Shown here piece after piece: positions 41,089 to 44,664 of a stretch of DNA of 44,664 bases. A program made the translations under genes and the position numbers. Source of the stretch: Acinetobacter sichuanensis (GTDB taxonomy: Bacteria; Pseudomonadota; Gammaproteobacteria; Pseudomonadales; Moraxellaceae); contig NZ_PYIX02000036.1 of the NCBI RefSeq assembly GCF_003024515.2, positions 1 through 44,664 on the forward strand. Reading direction: 5' to 3'. Under the pieces are notes generated by a model that worked only from the letters and a program-made list of their open reading frames with translations, was not told the DNA's origin and made no database searches. Numbering within the stretch: the first letter of the stretch is position 1; every line of letters begins with the position of its first letter.

Positions 41089-43620
41089 TTAAAATTTAAA
41101 CTGCACATCTGCCACAAATTGACGACCTGTTTCTGACAAAATGCGACTTGCTGATTGTTCATAGTATTTATTATGACGGTTGAAGACGTTGTTCACAGTC
41201 AAACCTAAATTAAGTGCATAATCTCGACCAATTTTCATTGCATAAGTTGCGCGAGTGTCCCATGTAAACGCAGCAGATAAGCGTTCAGGGTTATATCGAC
41301 TTTGTATAATTTCTCCGTTGTATTCATAGCGATCATTTTTAGCTATGGTACTTTTTTCCATCATATCATAAGCAGATCGATAACGTAAAAAATGAGTGAG
41401 TGTTAAAGGCGTATGATCAAACTTCATATTCCACACCGCACGAACGGTTAAAGGTCGGGCAAAATTATCAGCAGGCATATCCAGTTGTGAAATTATTTTT
41501 CCATCATATTCAACATAGTGCTGTTCATTGTACATAGAATCATCATAGTCATTAAAATTACGTTTAATTTGACTATAATCTACGGCTAAACTAAAGCTGT
41601 TTTTAGCCTGCAAAGCATTGATTGGTATAATGTTATCAATCTGTAATGTATAGGTTTTCGCTGAGCTTTGTCCATTATTGGTGTATTGATAATCACTGGC
41701 TGTATCAGCAATTTTATCTTTTCGTATTTGGTCTTTATAATCACGATTTACAAATTTCAATTGTGAACGCCAATTTCCAAGTACCGAGCTGATCGCAAAA
41801 AGAGATTCATCACTATAAGCGACATCTAATTGTGTACGTTGAATATTGCTACTGGCTGCATTTGCATTGCTGACTTTCCAAGCATCTTCTAAACTATTGC
41901 GACGTTCTTCACTCGTTAAGGCATTTTTCCCATCTTGTAATGCATAGCTAAAAGCATTATTAGAATAATAACGATTCCAGCCCACACTCAAATTCAAACG
42001 CTCATTCGAAAATGGTAAAATTTGTAGCAAACTTCGTGGCGCGACATTATTTTTCTTAGATAAACTATCATAATCTTGTCTTAGTCCAAGTCGTAACTTC
42101 AACCATTGATCTAACTGCATTTCATCTTCAAGATAACTAAACCAACGATCTTGCTGTACCTCTATTTCCCCTTCAGCATAATGACGACGACGTGCCAAAT
42201 ATTGCCCCGACACCGTACCATTGCTATAACTTAAATCACAATAAGGATCGAGACTTCCATCTGCTAAAGTACATGTATTTGTACCTAAACCACCATTTGA
42301 CTTTGAAGGTAAATAATACATATAGGCATCCTCTAAACGCTTCCAATCTGCCTGATAATGCCCATAACCCACACCTGCTTTAAAATGATGTATAAATCCA
42401 CCAAGTTCAAAATCCTTAAAATTTGATTTTAAATTATATTCCCAGTTGTCTTGACTCATTTCCAAATCACCATACCCCCCTTCAGTGCTTGAAAGTTGAG
42501 TCGACCAGTTTTTATCAGGTGATGTATTCCATGCCAGCATGGATGTACTCGCCGAGTCACGTGCGCGGTTTTGGCTTTGTAAAACAAGATTTTGTGTTAA
42601 TACGGCATACTCTAAGTCATGCTTTAATTCAAAATCTAATGCCAGATTTTCACTTTGCGACTGAAATGAGCTATTGGCTAAACTTGGATTATGCTTATTA
42701 TTACTTTCTTCTTGATAATACAAACCAAGCTTTAATTGATTTTTATCATCAAAATCATAAGATAAATTTCCTGAAAAATTATCAATTTGACGTGTTTGAT
42801 TAGCAGGCTCTTGAGCAGCATAACTAGAAACCAAGCCAATTTCCGACCAACGTCGTGATGCAGACAAACTCAAACCTAAGCGTTCTGTCGGCTTGCCATA
42901 GACCGTACTACTTAAACCTTGTTTAACAAAGTTTTTTTGATATTTTGCGTTATCATTATCGGCAAAAGCATCAAATTCTTCAGCATCAACAAAATGGTAC
43001 TTTGTCCAATCACTACTACTATAATCATAAGCAAGCGAGCCATGCACTTTACCGACTGCTGTATTGGGTATACAGGTTTTTGCCTGAATAACGCCACCCG
43101 TAAACTCGCCATATTCAGCACTTACACTACTATCTAATACCTCAATACCACATAACAAATCTGTATTAACAGTTGCTGTTAATGAACCACCATCAATAGA
43201 TTCTATCCCTGTTCCATCTTTATCATCTGCTGGATTCAAAGCATTACCGATATTCACATTATTGAGTAAAAATTTATTGTCATAAAATAATGCACCATGA
43301 ATACTGACATCCGATGCTGCCAAATCGCCAAGTTTTCCTGCAGCAAGCGCATTATTGTTAAACTGCACATTTGGATTCACTTTTAAAAAGTCAGTGATAT
43401 TTTTTTGCGTATTTGGAATATTTTCTAAATCTTCTTTCGTATACTTACTTTGTCCGACTTGTATATTGGACTTCGCCTGTAAAATAACAGGGTTTAATGT
43501 CCTAATTTCTACGTTTTCATGAGATTGCACTTTTTCATTAGACAGCATTTCTGCCTGTGTACCTGAAGCACATAGCGCCATAGCAACAGCACAATAAATA
43601 CGTGAATAAGAAAATAACAT
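41089..43620 (-). CDS. TonB-dependent outer-membrane receptor
   Basis: This is an 843-residue receptor. The signal peptide ends around TQA (residue 23). A plug domain follows (about 50-180: YTKEDLENIPNTQKNITDFL, VSIHGALFYDNKFLLNNV, GIEVLDSSVSAEYGEFTGG). The large beta-barrel ends in the typical aromatic C-terminus VQFKF. Two cysteines near 154-182 could bridge the plug. The ligand is not recognisable; siderophores, haem or other nutrients are all possible. A Fur-box-like site lies upstream at 43643-43657, which points to iron. The downstream lipoprotein is likely co-transcribed. Confidence 0.88.
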   Translation of the reverse strand: MLFSYSRIYCAVAMALCASGTQAEMLSNEKVQSHENVEIRTLNPVILQAKSNIQVGQSKYTKEDLENIPNTQKNITDFLKVNPNVQFNNNALAAGKLGDLAASDVSIHGALFYDNKFLLNNVNIGNALNPADDKDGTGIESIDGGSLTATVNTDLLCGIEVLDSSVSAEYGEFTGGVIQAKTCIPNTAVGKVHGSLAYDYSSSDWTKYHFVDAEEFDAFADNDNAKYQKNFVKQGLSSTVYGKPTERLGLSLSASRRWSEIGLVSSYAAQEPANQTRQIDNFSGNLSYDFDDKNQLKLGLYYQEESNNKHNPSLANSSFQSQSENLALDFELKHDLEYAVLTQNLVLQSQNRARDSASTSMLAWNTSPDKNWSTQLSSTEGGYGDLEMSQDNWEYNLKSNFKDFELGGFIHHFKAGVGYGHYQADWKRLEDAYMYYLPSKSNGGLGTNTCTLADGSLDPYCDLSYSNGTVSGQYLARRRHYAEGEIEVQQDRWFSYLEDEMQLDQWLKLRLGLRQDYDSLSKKNNVAPRSLLQILPFSNERLNLSVGWNRYYSNNAFSYALQDGKNALTSEERRNSLEDAWKVSNANAASSNIQRTQLDVAYSDESLFAISSVLGNWRSQLKFVNRDYKDQIRKDKIADTASDYQYTNNGQSSAKTYTLQIDNIIPINALQAKNSFSLAVDYSQIKRNFNDYDDSMYNEQHYVEYDGKIISQLDMPADNFARPLTVRAVWNMKFDHTPLTLTHFLRYRSAYDMMEKSTIAKNDRYEYNGEIIQSRYNPERLSAAFTWDTRATYAMKIGRDYALNLGLTVNNVFNRHNKYYEQSASRILSETGRQFVADVQFKF

Positions 43621-43642
43621 AGCAACAATTTACAAATATAAA

Positions 43643-43657
43643 TAAGAATCAGTATTA
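43643..43657. promoter_or_regulatory. possible Fur box upstream of the TonB receptor
   Basis: TAAGAATCAGTATTA matches 11 of the 14 fixed positions of the 7-1-7 Fur motif (TGATAATnATTATCA), 23 bases before the receptor start on its strand. The match is weaker than at hemP. Confidence 0.45.
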
Positions 43658-43840
43658 TTTACATTTACAATATTATTACAACAAAATTTATCTTTATTTG
43701 TTCAAAAAACTAACACTTAAAACAATTTAAAAATGCTTTAACTTAAATTAATGCTTTTTATCATCTTGCATAGAGTAACTATCATTCACGCTGTATTTTC
43801 TCTACAATAAAATGTGATGAATACAGCAAGGAAGTGAAAA

Positions 43841-44572
43841 ATGTCTTTCAAAATTCATGTGATAGATGTAAAAAATCAATTACAAAATTACATTTGGCTC
43901 ATTGAACATACCTCAAGTAAAAATGTGGTTGTTATTGACCCTACAGAAGCACATTTAGTTGAAGAATACTGTCAGACACATCAACTCACTTTAAGTCAAA
44001 TTTGGCTGACACATTGGCATAAAGACCATGTGGGTGGTGTCCCCGCTCTAATAACTGAAAAAAATATTCCTGTCTATGGACCTCGCGAAGAACTAAGTCA
44101 TCTTCCTTTTGTCACTCATCCTTTACAACATGATGATCAAATTACTTTTCATGATTTAAAAGTCGAGATCATTGCTGTTCCTGGTCATACACTTGGGCAT
44201 ATTGTTTATTTTATTGATGAAATTGATAGCGTTTTTTGTGGTGATACACTATTTGCTATGGGATGTGGACGCATGTTCGAAGGAACTGCTGAACAATTTT
44301 ACCACTCACTTAATCGACTCGCAGCTTTACCACCACGTACACACGTATACTGCACACATGAATATACATTATCTAATGCAAAATTTGCCTTACATGTAGA
44401 ACCCGACAATATTGCTTTGCAACAACGCGCTGAACACGTTCAGCAACTACGTGCTGAAGGAAAAATTACTTTACCTAGTACTATTGAACTCGAACTTGAG
44501 ACTAATCCATTTTTAAGAGTGGAAAGTGTAGAAGAATTTGCTCGTATTCGTGCGATGAAAGACAACTTTTAA
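43841..44572 (+). CDS. gloB: hydroxyacylglutathione hydrolase (glyoxalase II)
   Basis: GloB hydrolyses S-lactoylglutathione to lactate and glutathione, ending methylglyoxal detoxification. The 243-residue length is near the usual 250. The metallo-beta-lactamase motif is LTHWHKDHVGG with His58, His60, Asp62 and His63. Further metal ligands lie in VPGHTLGHIVYF, FCGDTLFAMGCGRMFEG and CTHEYTLSNAKFALHVEP. AAGGAAG at 43829-43835 precedes the ATG. It is divergent from the TonB receptor and ends at its own terminator. It is the last complete gene of the window. Confidence 0.93.
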   Translation: MSFKIHVIDVKNQLQNYIWLIEHTSSKNVVVIDPTEAHLVEEYCQTHQLTLSQIWLTHWHKDHVGGVPALITEKNIPVYGPREELSHLPFVTHPLQHDDQITFHDLKVEIIAVPGHTLGHIVYFIDEIDSVFCGDTLFAMGCGRMFEGTAEQFYHSLNRLAALPPRTHVYCTHEYTLSNAKFALHVEPDNIALQQRAEHVQQLRAEGKITLPSTIELELETNPFLRVESVEEFARIRAMKDNF

Positions 44573-44579
44573 AATGATT

Positions 44580-44615
44580 TACCATGCATGATTTAAACAA
44601 ATGCATGGTATTTTT
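44580..44615 (+). terminator. gloB: intrinsic terminator after gloB
   Basis: TACCATGCAT (44580-44589) and ATGCATGGTA (44601-44610) form a perfect 10-base stem followed by five T. Confidence 0.88.
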
Positions 44616-44664
44616 AGAAAATAATTGATAAAACCTATTTATGTCATATTTTCTTACAGATTGA

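Noticed and set aside
42423..42803. Open frame of 126 codons on + inside the TonB receptor
   Set aside because: It is antisense to the receptor beta-barrel and has no ribosome site or recognisable motif.

Overview
The window is AT-rich chromosomal DNA of a gammaproteobacterium, most likely an Acinetobacter. This rests on protein style and gene content: MutS next to a 7Fe-8S ferredoxin (FdxA), a kdsD-kdsC-lptC-lptA-lptB operon, PBP1b with an LpoP-like lipoprotein, a pyrB/pyrC' pair, a small HemP and a scattered GspE ATPase. No species can be named from the sequence alone. I saw no rRNA, tRNA, CRISPR array or intact insertion sequence.

Layout. (1) 1-2800 is the edge of a prophage. Four overlapping small genes on + include a DUF551-type protein and a PrtN-type regulator. 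They are followed by about 1 kb of decayed non-coding DNA with a possible transposase relic and a long hairpin, then a small phage-like gene on -. No integrase is visible. (2) 2723-3351 is a very AT-rich spacer. (3) 3352-8188 (+) carries a DUF1615 lipoprotein, an overlapping HAD-IB phosphatase, and mutS. (4) 8248-13075 carries an acyl-CoA ligase and a secreted protein (-), then fdxA, an M15-type lipoprotein peptidase and an O-methyltransferase (+). (5) 13409-20210 (-) carries a universal stress protein, a hexapeptide acyltransferase, a YigZ protein, the LPS transport/Kdo operon, and an isolated degenerate Hint-domain gene. (6) cysS (+), then tauABCD (-), pyrB-pyrC' (-) and nadK-yeaC (-). (7) mrcB-lpoP (+), a Nudix/ThiE-like fusion (-), and hemP (+) behind a Fur box. 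(8) 34383-37368 (-) carries a ygiW-like gene and a QseBC-like two-component system with a coupled unknown gene. (9) 37497-43620 (-) carries a PIG-L lipoprotein, an orphan GspE/PilB ATPase, and a TonB-dependent receptor with a lipoprotein partner. gloB (+) ends the window.

How the genes work together. The envelope theme is strong: Kdo synthesis and LPS export (kdsD, kdsC, lptCAB), peptidoglycan polymerisation (mrcB, lpoP) and several lipoproteins (DUF1615, M15 peptidase, PIG-L, 137 aa). Iron control probably covers hemP and the TonB receptor. Taurine use (tauABCD) would supply sulfite. Most transcription units end in clear intrinsic terminators, often shared by convergent genes.

The least explained items are the catalytically degenerate stand-alone Hint protein, the gene coupled to the QseC-like kinase, the prophage-edge hairpins sharing a TTGGGGA core, and a palindrome carrying DnaA-box sequences. 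None is proven to be a new system.
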